Notes: generated by a model not told the origin, from the sequence alone. 64,000 bases of DNA from Cyclotella cryptica (GCA_013187285.1 JABMIG010000056.1:651018-715017); one strand, 5' to 3'. Shown: positions 44,679-57,699, counted from the first letter of the stretch. Translations and numbers: made by a program.

Positions 44679-47600
44679 CATCCTTGCAGTGAAGGAACCA
44701 ATCAGGTGTTCAATGTAGATGGATTAAGAGGCACAAGCATGTGGAGTGTGGGTAGGGAGTGGATTATCTTTAGGATGTCTTGTACCTTGTGCCGTAGGTT
44801 GACAAGTTTTGTAGGTTGGTAAGGTAAACAGAGCAAAATTGATTAGTGATGTATATCGGGATGATGCTTGGTGATGTAGTTGGCTAAGTTAGTGGCACCG
44901 GCATGCCAATATGTGTGAAAGTGTTTTTGATTGTTGCAACAATGGATCCAATGAAAACACATATTCATTGCTTGTTGTGTTTGAGTTGAATGATGTTGGC
45001 AACCACACAAAGAGCTGTGGCGTTGTCAATTTGTATGGGAGTAGGTGGTTGTGGATGGCCCATTTCATTGAGGAGGTGTCTTTGTGGACGACTTCTCATG
45101 CATTGATGTATAGGATGCCAAGTTCTGCTTCAGCAGCTGAAGACATGACAGGTTTGATGATTTGTGCAAGGGTTAAGATGGCACCGTTGTTATGGGGGAT
45201 GGATCATCTTCTGAAAGAAAGAAATTCTTGCCAGCTTGATTATATTGTGCTTCTGTTTCAGAAAGGTAGGATGCATCAATGGGGATGGCAAGGATCATGT
45301 TGTTGGCTTGATAAGTTGTCATGGCATCTGGATGAGATATGGTAGAGTCTAGGAAATGGTGGATTTTTGATAAGGTATTTCGAGTTGGTGCTGATTGTTG
45401 AGTGGCAAGGGATCCAAGGGCTGGTAGCATAGTGCAGTCGACTGCACGCGCATAGTAAAGGAATACCCCGATAATCTTTTGAACAAAAGTTTTGTCAGTT
45501 TTGTTGAGTAATGGTGGGTTGTCCTTGGACTCGGCAAATTGTTGTTTGGCACCATAGGTGCGGACAGTATGCGGGTATACAGTTGTTGTTGTTGTTTGGT
45601 GGGAGCAGGATGGTGGAACCGGTGGCCAGCTTTTTGACAGTAGTCTAGCATAGAGAGATGAACTTGTAGTAGTGCATAAATAATCCCATGTGATAGTGAG
45701 ACCAAGATAATGTTCACCTTTCCGGTCTTGTGACATTTGGTAGTGTTCGTTGAGTGTCTGCAGTTTGATGCCAGCGTATTTGATTCCAAATAATCAACAC
45801 GGAGGGTAAATGAGATATGGCGCCAGTCATGTTTCTAGAAACCTGGTGTGATGGTGCCCTTTCTTTGGTGACTACATGTTTTTCAAGTAGCTGTTACTTG
45901 CTTGTGGGAAATTGCACATACCTTTTTGGATGAGCACATAGACGTGTCCATCAGTGGATGTTAGTTTGCCAAGATTGTAGAGAGCAATGATGTGGTCTGG
46001 TATGTCCGGCACATGGAGTCACATGTACTTGGGGAGAACCATTGGTGTGTTTAGGTAGAATTTTTTGATGTCGATGGTCATGAATCGTGCACCTTTTGTG
46101 GAGATGACACTGTAGAGGAGAACCTTGGTGGTCAGCATGTCAGCTGTGGGTGTGCTACAATCACCAGTTCTGTTGCCACCAACTGTAGGGCAGATGTGAT
46201 ATGGATCATCTTTCTCAGGTCGATAGTTCATACAGATTCGTCTGTACGCGATGTCTTTTTGGTGATCGGGAGGTACTTGGTTGGGTGTGATGAAGACTAT
46301 TGTGTTAGTTTCTTACTGTGCCGGGGATGCCTTGGGCAAGTTGGTCGAGTTTTTTACCACGTTCTTCTGTGTGGTGCAGTATTTTAGGTTTTTGATGAGG
46401 TGATGGTATTCCATGAGCTCACTGGTGTCTGTGTCAATGATGGCTGCTAGTATGTCATGGGGAAAACATTGGATTGCAGCTTGCTGTGGTGTGAGAGGTG
46501 TCTTGGTGTTGTGCAGGAGATGTAGGATGGTCTCTTTGGTGATGGATTGAACTCAACTGCACATGTTATGTGCCAGAGGGGAGGGGGCTGTGGACACCTT
46601 TGGACATGGTATCATGGTTTGTAGTGGTGTCACCCTTGGAGGTGACCGCAACACCGTTGATGGGGCGGTAATGGACTCATCATCGCTTGCACTGGAATCA
46701 CTGTCATAGTCTGATACCAATGGCGGTGTGGAGGGGTGGGGTGAAGGTGGTATGCTCTAGTTTGTGTATGTAATCCGTTGCCGATGTTTAGGGAGAGAGG
46801 GAGGTTATGTGAGGATCTGCAATCGTGTGAGGTCAGTTTGTTGCAAGGTGTTGTTATGTAGGACTGTGAGGTTTGCGGTGACGAGAAGTAATAGAGTGAG
46901 TGGAGGAAGAGTAAATCTGACATGTCACATGTTGTGTGGAAGTGTAGCTAGTGAGGCCCTGTAGTTTAGAGTTCCAAACTTCTGTTAACACATTGTTTAA
47001 AATATAACATCAAATCTAGGCCCCACAATTTCCTACATCTTGGCAACATACCATAATTGTGGACTTTTGTCCATGTTTTTTCTCGAGAGCGTAACATGCA
47101 TCATCCTCGTGGTAGACATTGCTTTTCTTGCATCGTTGCACTAGCATGGGCTTTTGGTGGATGCTTTGCGGGTATTGCATCTTGGTGTGTGTGTATGACC
47201 GCTAGTGGTGTTGCCAGTTGGTAGAATTTGCTGGTTGGCTGTGAGAAGTGCTATGAACTTTGTTGTTTGGGTGAGAAGTCCTTGTTGGTGGGGCTTCGAG
47301 TTGCTTGAGGCCATGATCTTGTGTGGTGGTGAGTGTGGAGGCGTGTTCCTGGGTGTGTTTGAGAGTGCTTCTGAGACTGTTCATGCAGTCAAGGATTGTT
47401 TGGTGGTAGCCAGGTGAGAGGGCTCTGTGGGAGGTGGTGCCAATGCTGCTGGCACTGACAAAACTGTGTGCACTCTCGTAACTGCCGGTCCGCCCTTGCT
47501 TTTAAAAAGAGTGAAAAATGAGTCTTGGTGGAGTCCCATGTTTTGTGAGCGGAGGGCTTGAGCTCCCATGAAACATGTTGGATGAGTACATGCTTTTGAC

Positions 47601-48333
47601 ATAGTGGACCTTGGTGGCATCGGGTGCGGGTATGCCAATGTCATGACAGAGCTTTTGTTGTTTGTTGAGTTCTCAGGCAAACTTTGTGATGTGGGACAAG
47701 AGATCCCATTGAATGTTGAAGGTGGTGGTGGCCTGTTTTTCTTGAGCGTAGTCACGATGTGATTGATTTGATTCTTTGGGCTCTGTAGCCAAGTAGTCAT
47801 TGTTGAGTTCTTCGACGTACACTGTGTCAACTGCTTTGCGGAAAATTTTGTCAACAATGATGGCATTGACACTCTCTTGTTTCCAGAACTTGTGACACTC
47901 AAGATTGTGGTCCGCCATGATGCGAGAGCGGTGAGTATGAGCTGTATTGTTGGCGAGGCTTGCAGGGATGATGGGAGGCAGGATGAGGTGAGTGGTAAAG
48001 AGCTTGGGGAAGTTTGTTACCATCTTGTACTCCATGTCATTTAGTACAAGAGCAAGATGTCCATTCTGCCCACCCTAGCTTGTTGTTTTTATGGCTGTGG
48101 AAATCTTGATTTTTTGTTTCAAAACATTCACTGTAGAATTCAAAAGTTGATCAATGATTTCGTCAATTTGCATGGGTAAAATAATGACTTGGACAGCTTC
48201 ATGGACGGCGGCTTTGTTGGCAGTGGGCAATGTCATGGTTGTGGTGTGTGAGTGAATGCGTGTTGGTTGATTGTTGGGTGGAGGTAGAAAACTGGTGGTT
48301 AGGTTTTTAATTGGTGGAAAAATTAGTTATCAC

Positions 48334-48577
48334 TACTGAGCATAGTGCGATGCATCTATCCTCATTAGTTAGGTAATAGTAATAACTAATCTATGAGATC
48401 TTATTATTAGTCAATACAGTCCTGTGCATTAACGATGCATTTGGGTGGCTCTTAGATTGGGCCTTTTTGGGCTAATGACCTGAGAGTACACTTACATGCT
48501 AATCATGTACTGATATGATGTACATGTTAGCACATGGAGAAATGATGGGTGTTTGGCTGGTTTCAGCTAGTATAGCA
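48334..48577 (-). repeat. 5' LTR of Copia D (transcript orientation)
   Basis: The LTR is 244 bp, from TACTGAGCATAGTG to TATAGCA. The adjoining 14 bases (48320-48333, AAATTAGTTATCAC) occupy the primer-binding position. Confidence 0.85.
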
Positions 48578-48714
48578 GCAAAAGTAAGGGATTTTTTTGT
48601 ACCACTAAGTGTCATGGGGGGGCAAGGTTCAAAGGGAGTAAAGAAATGCTCACTGCTTCCTCCACCTCCACTGTCATATGTCTATTGCATACCGTGTAGT
48701 TAGACTGCAATTAT

Positions 48715-49459
48715 TGTTGTCTATGGAAATTTAACTGTAGTTTTGATGATCAGTATTTCGTGTACATTGTAGAAACACTAAGACAAGTTACATGATTACA
48801 TTAATTGGTTTTGCTTGTAATTGCAATTTGCATTATACTTCTTTGGTTTTGCACGAATGAAAACACAGGATTGCATATGCCATTCCCTTGGAATTGTAAT
48901 GTACATGGTGTTGAATGTGGTAATTTGATTACATTTCCCTAGGACTTGTTATAGATATCTTGATCCAAAATAATTTCAAATTCCAGAGAATTGTAAAATA
49001 TAGTCACAAAAGTAAAATGCAATTGCAATTCACAAGGATTTGCTGTTTGTGGAGAAAAAATGGGATCAATAACAATTCTCAAGGAATCACAATTAGTATG
49101 TTTCTTTACATATAAGTTCATTGCAATTCCCAGAGAATTGTTATCGATTTGTTGGAATGCCTTCACGTACAATTCCCTGTGAATTTTAATTGATGTTGGT
49201 GATGAAGTTTGCACTTTATGATGAAAAAGAAAGTATGCCAATCTGGAAGTGCAATGTGCCAAAAAAGCATATATATCCTTTCTCAACCACAGGAAAATGA
49301 TGTAGATACCTTTGCTTTCTGCAGATCCCCCAAAAACTTGGCTATTCCCTAGGAATTTCATTTTAGCCAAATAGCAATATCCAGGGAAAACAGTTTTTGC
49401 TGGATATTGCAATTTACGATTGCTTGGGAATCGCATTTACCCTGGATTTTGGCCTAACA
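48715..49459. mobile_element. Truncated MITE, TGTTAGGCC family, copy 3
   Basis: The right end TTTTGGCCTAACA (to 49459) is the family terminus. The interior is full of the family's inverted GGAATTGCAAT/ATTGCAATTCC words. No matching left end is present. The stretch starts just beyond Copia D, so the left end may have been lost there. The left boundary given is approximate. Confidence 0.5.
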
Positions 49460-51052
49460 TGTCTGTCCATCTGTCTATCTTGTTCTGTCACTGGCTGTAT
49501 TTTTGTATGTCTCTCTGTCCCCCTGATTTGTTGTTGTTGCTTTTCAACATCTCATTATTATTTTATCCAATTGTCATCAACCCCACTCCCTGCCAACAGC
49601 AATGCTGCCACCTAACACAATCTGAAGACAACACTACCACCCTCCATCACTTAAGTTATATCCCACAGTTTTGCTTGCTCAATTGTGAGTTGATTTCAAT
49701 GATTTCTGTCTTTTATCTCGATAGGAAGAGGTGAAGTAGATGATGGGGGGCATTTACCATGAGGTGAAGTTTGCCTCCTTTCTCCCAAGAAATCTTCAGA
49801 AATTACTAGTGGCCACTACAAGAGTTTTTAGCAGATGTGCAAGCTACTAAGTGGAAGAAATCTTGTCTTCATGAAGTCATAAGAGAGGAAGCCAGTAAGC
49901 AGTAAGTGACACATGGTCTATTTAACTGCTCTTCTTTATTGATGACTGTTCAAATGATTCAATTGGTTAAAAGCAACCACACATCAAAAGAGGAATAAAA
50001 ATGTTGTATTGTTACGACAAACCATTTAGGCAAGTAAAAGTAACAATGCTACATATACAAAGCAGAAGTTACCAACATACAACTTTCTAAGTAAAAACAC
50101 ATCAATAGATAATGACTAACTATGTATCTCAAACAAGAAAATAGCTTACGTTGAGCTAATTTTCTCAAATAATACATATTTGACACCTAGAATAGTCAAA
50201 AGTGTCTCAAGGTGAAGATGAGAAGGACACTGCAAACAAGGTGTTAGCAAGATTGTAAGTGAAAAATAATCTCTTACTAACAATGGCATATAGGATTTAT
50301 ACTGTATCTGACTGAGCTCAAAATAGCTGTTGTTAGTAAAAATGTTAGTTATCAAAGAATCCAACCCACAATGGAGAATTTTCCTCTCTTACTTATAATC
50401 TTACTATCAACATCCGTTTTTGCTAACATTTTTACTGACAAAATTCAGTATATTGCACTCCTATTTCATTACTAACAGAATTACTAAAAAATCCTTCCCT
50501 AGCATTGCAGTAGGAGTAAATTTGCAATTATTATAATGACTCTGTCTGTACAAAATCAATTTTTGACATGTTATTATATAATTTGATTTTTTAGTGACTA
50601 AAACAACTCCATCATGGTCAAAAACAAATCTATCTCAACACAAATCTATCCTTATTCTGTTAGATTGATGCTACTATGAGACGGAAGGACCTTGGGAGTG
50701 GGGATTGTAATCCATGATCAGGGGGGGTGACAGAGGATGGAAGATGAGGGACAGGTAACTTAAATTCAACAGTGGGGCAACTAAAGAAGTTGAAAAACAA
50801 GGGGGCGGAGAAAAAACCCTGGTTACTGATAAACTAAGATTTTTCTGAGAAAAATCTTCATGTGGAATTTCACGGAATGGATTTAATCCTTGCATACCCA
50901 CGGTCACACTTTTTTGGAGAAATTTTTTGATTTGGTAAACAGTCATCCGAATACCCTCCAGACAAGATCATCGCCGAGAATACCAATCTGGAGAGAACCA
51001 AACTTTATCACCACACTCTCTACAAGGTCCCCAACCCCCTGCTTGTCATTGC
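49460..51052. other. Gene-free region
   Basis: No gene was recognised. TTACTAAC/GTTAGTAA words recur around 50250-50480. Short open frames lack motifs. Confidence 0.35.
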
Positions 51053-52700
51053 ATGCAACATGAGCGCAAAGCCTTTTTTCTTCACCCATGCTCTAAAAAA
51101 ATGTATCTAGATCCTGAAGATGGTGATTTTTTTGGTTCTGATGTTGGTAGTTTCCACGACCCTGATATAGATGACTTGTCCACTCAGTTGATTGACGAGC
51201 ACAAAAATCAGGTACTTGACAATGATTTGGGTGCTCAACCCAGTACAGATCAGGCGCCAGATGCTTCAAACCAGGCCCCTGCTTTGGAGCATTCTATCAA
51301 TTGTCACAAAGAAATTTGCCCCATCAATGAAGATGGTTCAACAACTTCTCCCACTTTGTCAGAGGATGTTTTTGATCCCTCCCAGCCCCCACCCCATGGC
51401 AAATCCATTGCCCACCATTGGATTAGGAGCATTAAGGTTGTTTATTGCTCCTTGGATGTTGAAACTGGTGGCAAGTATTGCAGGATCATCATGTTGACAG
51501 AACTTTTTTATCATTCAACTGACAACCCCGCTTCAACAGAGCTATCTATAATTGAGGAAACCTTCAATTAATATGTCTGCCCGTCGGAAGGTGCTTGCTC
51601 GAATGAGCAGGCATGTCAACAGTGACATGGGTTGAGTAACAATTCTCTTCAGATTTGTTCAGCAGAAGTTTTTTCAATGGTATGTGTTAGGCCAAAAGTT
51701 AGGTAACTTGCGATTGCTAAGGAATTGCACTATTTTTCTTGGCGATTTCGGTTCCTGGGTGATGAAAACTTTGACAAGTAGTCACACTCTTGCCAGGAAT
51801 ACGTAGAACAATTCTTGGGCAACGACCATATTACATGTGAATTGCAAGAAAACGGTCATGTAGGTATCATTTTTACATGTTATTGGCATCAAAACACAAT
51901 CAACTGTCAATAAGAATGTTGTGTACTAATTCAGTACCATTGAATCTCAAGACTTGTGGAATCTTATCACTATTCCTCAGGAATTGCAATTTTGTGGTAT
52001 TGGAACACTTGATACAATTCCTAAGGAATTGTAATTACCAAGCATTGACAGCAATGGAGAATCTGAAGCCCCTTCTCGAATGATGCTGATCGTGGTATTT
52101 TGATGCCAATTGATCACACCATCATTAAATTGATGCCAAACTATTGGCCTTCGCTGAAATCCCGGGCTATACCCTTGTTCCCAAGGAATTGCAAAGTCAA
52201 AACATGCGACTACTTGTCAAAGTTTTCATCACTCAGGATTTGTAATCACCTTTGCCAAATGTTTTGCAATTTTCAGCAATCGCAAGTTACCCAACTGTTG
52301 GCCTAACATATGGAGTCATTTTTGTGCATATATCAACAAGTATGCCCCTAGGGTGGAAAGGAGAAACCCATGACATGCGGTGGATTTGGAAGCATGCCAA
52401 TGTTCCACATCACAACTCAACATCCCACAAACAATTAGAATTCTTCATTGAACGGTGTTTTGTCATCAATCATTACACTGGTTACAAGGTCCATCCCAGC
52501 AAAAGCAAGTTGGAATCACTGGAGTTGTTTTGTGTTTACAAATTTGTCCCTCACATTAACCTGAATGGGGCCCATGACTGTAGCTTGAGTAATGGAACAA
52601 ATGAGCAAAAAACATCGACAACAAAACAGAAAAAGGCAAATGCAAAAAAGTCAACTATGGGGTGTGCTTCGTGCAACGTTCAAGGAAGTCATTCGTAAAA
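51053..52700 (+). pseudogene. DEDD-type 3'-5' exonuclease-like gene, split by MITE
   Basis: A 172-codon frame from the ATG at 51053 has an acidic N-terminus and then KVVYCSLDVETGGKYCRIIM, whose D-x-E (residues 135 and 137) is the first motif of RNase T/DEDD exonucleases. After a TAA the same frame continues (YVCPSEGACSNEQACQQ) towards the MITE at 51685-52308. Beyond it come KGETHDMRWIWKH (the second Asp position), YTGYKVHPSKSKLESLEL and NLNGAHDCS, close to where the last motif should be. I recall this domain in diatom and haptophyte genes linked to PiggyBac-like transposases, but no transposase is visible here. It is dead, with stops and the insertion. Confidence 0.6.
51685..52308. mobile_element. 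MITE, TGTTAGGCC family, copy 2
   Basis: A 624-bp element from TGTTAGGCCAAAAGTTAGG to CCAACTGTTGGCCTAACA, flanked by the 4-bp duplication TATG (51681-51684 and 52309-52312). It shares interior words with copy 1, such as AAAACTTTGACAAG and TACGTAGAACAATTCT. It lies within the exonuclease-like pseudogene. Confidence 0.87.
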
Positions 52701-53989
52701 ATTGTTGGGCTGAGGGCTATGACATGCATAGAAAGAGGTAATATAAATGGTAGCATAGAACAGTGAATATTGAAAATCTTCCCTTGTACTCGATCAAGTC
52801 TTCAATTAACTACCCAGTGTGTGTTGAGTATTGGATGTTTTAGACCATTTTAGGATGTGATGTGATATAGGCCAAACTAGATCGAGTTTAGGTTACTGCT
52901 AGAAGGGGGAAAACGCGGAACAAAAATTGAAAACAGGATAAGGGCTCGTAGGAATATTTTAGGATGGCTCCACTCTCCTCCCACACAAACAGATTCTCAT
53001 ATATTTATTACCAGCAGCCGCTGCAAGATTTTTGGCAGTGGATGTTATTTTTGCTGGAAGCTGATGGTTAACCAAGTTATTTGAATTTCAATGACGCCAG
53101 ATTTTGGGTGACGCTACATTTTGTTGGCTATGTCGCTATGTAGTCATTCTGATCGCATCGAAGTTTTCGTGAGGTTGGTACATGTTGTAATTAGAAGAAG
53201 GTTCAGTACCGCGGAACGATCGATTTTGTTCTTGGTGGTGGCTGTGCAGTTTTGCGAAAAATGAAGCGTGAATGCATTAATCGTGAAGGCAATATATTAA
53301 ATGCGTTTCTGTTATGTTTTAGACGCTTCTACGGTTTTCTCTTGGGAACTTTGTGCAGTTATTTAATCACGCATATTAATTTAACACTGTATGTCGCTGG
53401 TTAAATTCCCTAGTAATTTTAACAGTATTTTAGTGTTTCGGGATTGTTTTGCAAGAGAAGATGCAACAGTTAACAACAGCACAATAGTTAGTGAGTGTTT
53501 GTTTTGTCAGGTTGTTTCCGCCTTGTTTGCTTTGGCATTGGTGTGTGATGGTGTCGTTGATTTATTGCTCTTCATGATTGTGAGGTTGTGAAATTTGGTT
53601 GTGAGATGCCATGGCTTCGTCTAGTAGCACGGCGTCAGCCGTTGTAGGCACGGCCATCATAGTAACGGCGCCGTTGCCAGTACCGCTGGCTGTCAGTAAA
53701 CGGCGGTTGCCGTTGTAGACGCGCCGTCGCCCTTGTGTTCTATTGTGTCACATGGTCGTTGTTCGTGCTTGCTTTTATGTTTGGAAGCTTTTACATTTCT
53801 TTGTAGCAATGTCCATTCTAACATTGTTTGTTTTGTTTTATATCAACGACGCTTGCAGTTGGAGTGAGAGCCATATTCAGGTATGTTCTTTGATGTTGTG
53901 TCTGGTATGGCGTCTTTTTGTTGGGTTGGTACCGTTTTGGAGTGGCTGTTTGTGGAAGATGAATAGTCGATGGCATGGTTTGCTGACAG
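52701..53989. other. Mostly gene-free region with a small GC-rich patch
   Basis: No gene was recognised with confidence. A GC-rich patch at about 53610-53735 stands out from its AT-rich surroundings and holds a 35-codon frame (53611-53718, starting MASSSSTASAVVGTAIIVTA). It is too short to call a gene. Confidence 0.35.
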
Positions 53990-55200
53990 CGAAGATTTGT
54001 GGCGTTGTTGTGGTGTGCGTTTTTCAACTCTGACGTTATTTTTGTTTTATTTGACAAACGTTACCATTGAACTAAGAGACATCTATGTATGCCCTCGCCT
54101 GTAATTGGTGTTTGTGAGTGACTGTTTGTTGGCCTTCATGTCGGGCTTTGGTTATGGCTTTGTCGTGGCGGCGATTTAATTACTGCTGTTTTAGTTTAGC
54201 TTTCCACTCTGACATCATTTTATTTACTTTTTTACAATAGTCAGTTAAACTAAAAGAGATCGAGGTATGTACTTTTCTGTGATTGGCGCTTGGTTGTGGC
54301 TGTTGTTTGGCTTTTAGTGGTTAGCAGTGGCCATAATTGTGTTATCTTGTGTTTGGCTGTGGCGCCATGTTGGTAGAAACTTATTATTTTGGCATTTGTG
54401 TCACTCTGATAAGAGCGGTCATCATGGTGGTAGTGACTGATGCAAGGAGTTTGCTGTGAAGTCATCTTTGTTTTATACTAAACGCATAGATTCCAGTCTT
54501 ATGCAATTTGAACACAACACAGTCAGATAGTGGAATTGGCTGCCATATTGTTGGTTGTGAGAATACAGGGTCGATGTATGTTGGATTGGTAGTTGTGGTG
54601 GCTTCATGTTGGTAGTAACTTATTGTTTTGGCATTTGTGTCATTATGGGAGAGCGGCCACCATGTTGGTAGTGATTGATACTAGTGATTTGTTGTGATTT
54701 ATATTTGTGGTTTGGTGTTTTATAATAGCGGCATGATTTCCAGGTTAATGACAAGGTCAACAATACACACTTAGTTGGGGGCTGCCTCATTGTTGGTTAG
54801 ATTACAGGAGTGGCCGTGTGATGGGTTGGTAGTTGTTGTGTCTTTTGTTTGGCTGTGCATCCATGTTTGTTGTTGTCATGTCTTTTGTTTGGCTGTGGAT
54901 TCATGTTTGTTATAACTTATGGTTTTGGCAATAGTGTCACCATGGGGAGCAGCCATCATGATGGTAGCAATTGTTGCTAGCAGTTTGTGATCTATATTTG
55001 TGGTTTGGCGCTTTGTAGAAGATGTCATGATTTTCAGTCTAATGACAATATCAACAATACACACACTCAGTTGGTGGAATTGGCTGCTACATTGTTGGTT
55101 GTGGGATTACAGGGTGTTGTGTGTTGGGTTGGCAGTAGTTGCTGTGGTCATGAGATTGGTGCATTTAGTTATTGTTATCACTGTGCAATGACTATTCTAG
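53990..55200. repeat. Degenerate tandem repeats, G/T-rich strand
   Basis: There are two families of diverged direct repeats. TCTGAC(G/A)T(T/C)ATTTT recurs at 54029 and 54208 (about 179 bp apart). TTATTRTTTTGGCATTTGTG recurs at 54381 and 54620, and in diverged form at 54917 (239 and 297 bp apart), the longer gap containing an extra duplicated CTTTTGTTTGGCTGTG piece. Words such as GTTGGTTGTGG and GTGGAATTGGCTGC also recur. No coding frame persists. Confidence 0.6.
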
Positions 55201-57699
55201 AGTTGAATTGCAATAGATTTTGTTTAATTTCACTTGTGTCTTTTCAACATGTAAGATGCATTGTCATTTTTCTACAAGATAGTGCCATGTCAGTGCAATT
55301 GTCATTGCAGAAGATGATATCATGGGATCATAGCGGGACAGGGTGCTGTTGTGAACAATTTGTTTGAGTGTAATCATATATGTTGTTGCTGATGCAGTAA
55401 TGGTGGTGCAGGGATGGTTGGCAGATATTGTAGTGAAATAATATAGTATGTGGTCATGAAACATCAAATTGTGTGAGGAAGAAAAATACCTGGACATTTT
55501 ATTCAGATGAAAAATATGTTTTGCCCAAATCACCATTTGGCAGCTTTTGCAATAATAGCTGTTGGTGACTTTTGGATTATGTGTGAAAAGAAAGATTCTA
55601 TTTAGCATTCAATTTTGCCCCATTAACAATCGAATGGCCCGAGGCCATTCAAGAAAGACTGGGCTAAACACCAGTGTGCCCCATTTTTAAATTAGTCCAG
55701 TACAAGCACAAACAGCATTACTAAGTCCTTTTTCACCCCCCTACTCATTTGTTGCACTCATTTGAGTACTAACTTTCCTGTCTTCACAGGCTTTATTCTA
55801 TGTGGCACACACTCCCCCATTTATTGGTAGCATTGGCAAACAGAAAAAAGATGCTCTCAACTTGTTCTCCCTTCCAATATGAGTAGTTTTGCCTTTGATC
55901 CCCCATATTGTACTAGGAATGATGTCTTGTATCACTTGATTGTCATATTTGTGGTTGCAATTCAAATGCATGATTTTTAACATGATGTAATGAGCATATG
56001 CCAGGAGAAGCATGGCCTTCTTATTCTTTTAATACCAACTGGGAATCCTTCAATGAAGAAAGTGTGAGTCAATAAGAGCCAAGGAATGTCCGATGAGTAA
56101 TCGGAGGCAACTTCCCAGAATTTCTGATTTTGGGCATACTTCAAGTCAATTGGAGATTCTACATGATCCTAGTAGATACTAGAGACATCAGGTGGTGTCA
56201 CTTGGTGATTGTAGTTTTCACCAATTGCATTAAATGGTAGCACTTGCTGCTCAAAGCAAATTACTTGGTGTGACATACTGAGGACTTGGTCGTAGCAACT
56301 CAATGCTGTGGTTAACTCAAAGCTTTCCTGGTTAATACTCCTATGATAAGTAAATACTCGATGTCACTTAGCAATTAGCAATTACAAGTGATGCTCGGTG
56401 ACACCTAGGTGACATGTCAGTGTTTACATGGTACATATATAATGTAGTAGTTGAGTTCAATAGGTAAAACTATCATTTCTCTCTCAATTGGACAATCATG
56501 CTTTTTGCCTTTTTCCATTGCATCTAGAGAGTATATGTGAGCCGTGCCATGAATGTACCTACTCATCATTCCCCCTGTTTTGATTGTGTTTGCATGAGTA
56601 TTGCGGGTGTCAATGTTTAATGGTAGTGTTGATGTGGTTTTTTAGGCTATGGTTGGTTTGGAAATGGTGGTGCTTATATGTTTTCAAATGGTGGCACTTA
56701 GTTTTGGAGTGATGCGATATTATTGTGGGGTGCCAGTTGGATTGGTGGTGGTGAATGATTTTGATATGTTGTAGGAATTTTGGCATCAACATAACTCCCT
56801 TTCTCCTTCCCCTTCCCTCCCACTGAGACATCTCCCTCCCTCACCAACATAACCCCTCCGCCCACTGTTTCTTCTGAATCTTCTTCAGTGTTCTCAACTT
56901 TGAACATGAGAAATTCCTTGTAATGCTCTGCCAACTCTGTCATGATCATCAATAATCAGTGCTGTTGCTGCTATGTCTATGTCATAGCCTATGCTGCTAC
57001 AACTTGAAACTTTCTCATATCCCCCTCTCCAATGGAATATAAGAGGGCTAGGAAATTTGGGAAGCATGACGGTGTGTATATGCTACCTTCACCAACACTT
57101 TCAGCCAAGAAGGTCTCCCCATTGGCTTTGTGCTGATGGAGAGCATTTATTGTGGAATTTTTGGACCAACAAAATAAACTAGGATGTTCTTGATGATAAG
57201 GCATTCCAAGATTATTGATGGCATCATTGCATGTACGTTGCTTCTTCTTCTTTCTTGTCTGTGATGCTTTGTATGTGAACTATTGCTTATTTTTGGTTCT
57301 GCACTACTTCCCTTTGCCTGGTTTGGCAAGTCAAGAATAAAAACTATGCGGAAATAAAATATTAGTGATGGTCCTATTGAACTTTGGGTACAGGTGATAA
57401 GATTCTTGTGTCATGTCATCCAATGGATTTTGGTGAAATGGGTGGTTAGGCAAGTGGTTTCGCACATGTTGTCGACCACAATATGGTACCCAACTTAGGT
57501 ATGATATTGACATAGATATGGGAACTACAGTACAAAATCTTTAAATAGCTATGCCATATCGATGGTGCCACAGCTCTCTGAGAGATAGTACGGTACATAC
57601 CGTATTGTATTGTAGAGAGCGGCCCGAGAGCTGCCTGTGAGCGGCAACACCATTCGATCCTCCGTGAACGAACCACTGAGCGTAATTTTGTATCGGACC
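55201..57699. other. Gene-free region upstream of C1D gene
   Basis: No gene was recognised. The last 150 bases before 57700 are GC-richer and contain the palindrome-like TACGGTACATACCGTA near 57587-57602. This is the likely promoter zone of the C1D homologue. Confidence 0.4.

Larger units (their letters stand above)
44441..48577 (-). mobile_element. Ty1/Copia retrotransposon D (CoDi-like), decayed
   Basis: LTRs lie at 44441-44678 and 48334-48577. In transcript order the remains are gag (about 48237-47480), a zinc-knuckle region (about 47130), a short pol remnant (to about 46560), reverse transcriptase (about 46230-45200) and an RNase H remnant (about 45190-44850). They are related to Copia C, for example EFWKQEAVDALIVDK in C against KFWKQESVNAIIVDK in D. 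The integrase and protease regions are largely missing compared with C. It is clearly broken, with more than ten breaks, and its LTRs differ by well over 5%, so it is much older than C. No matching target duplication is seen. Confidence 0.87.
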
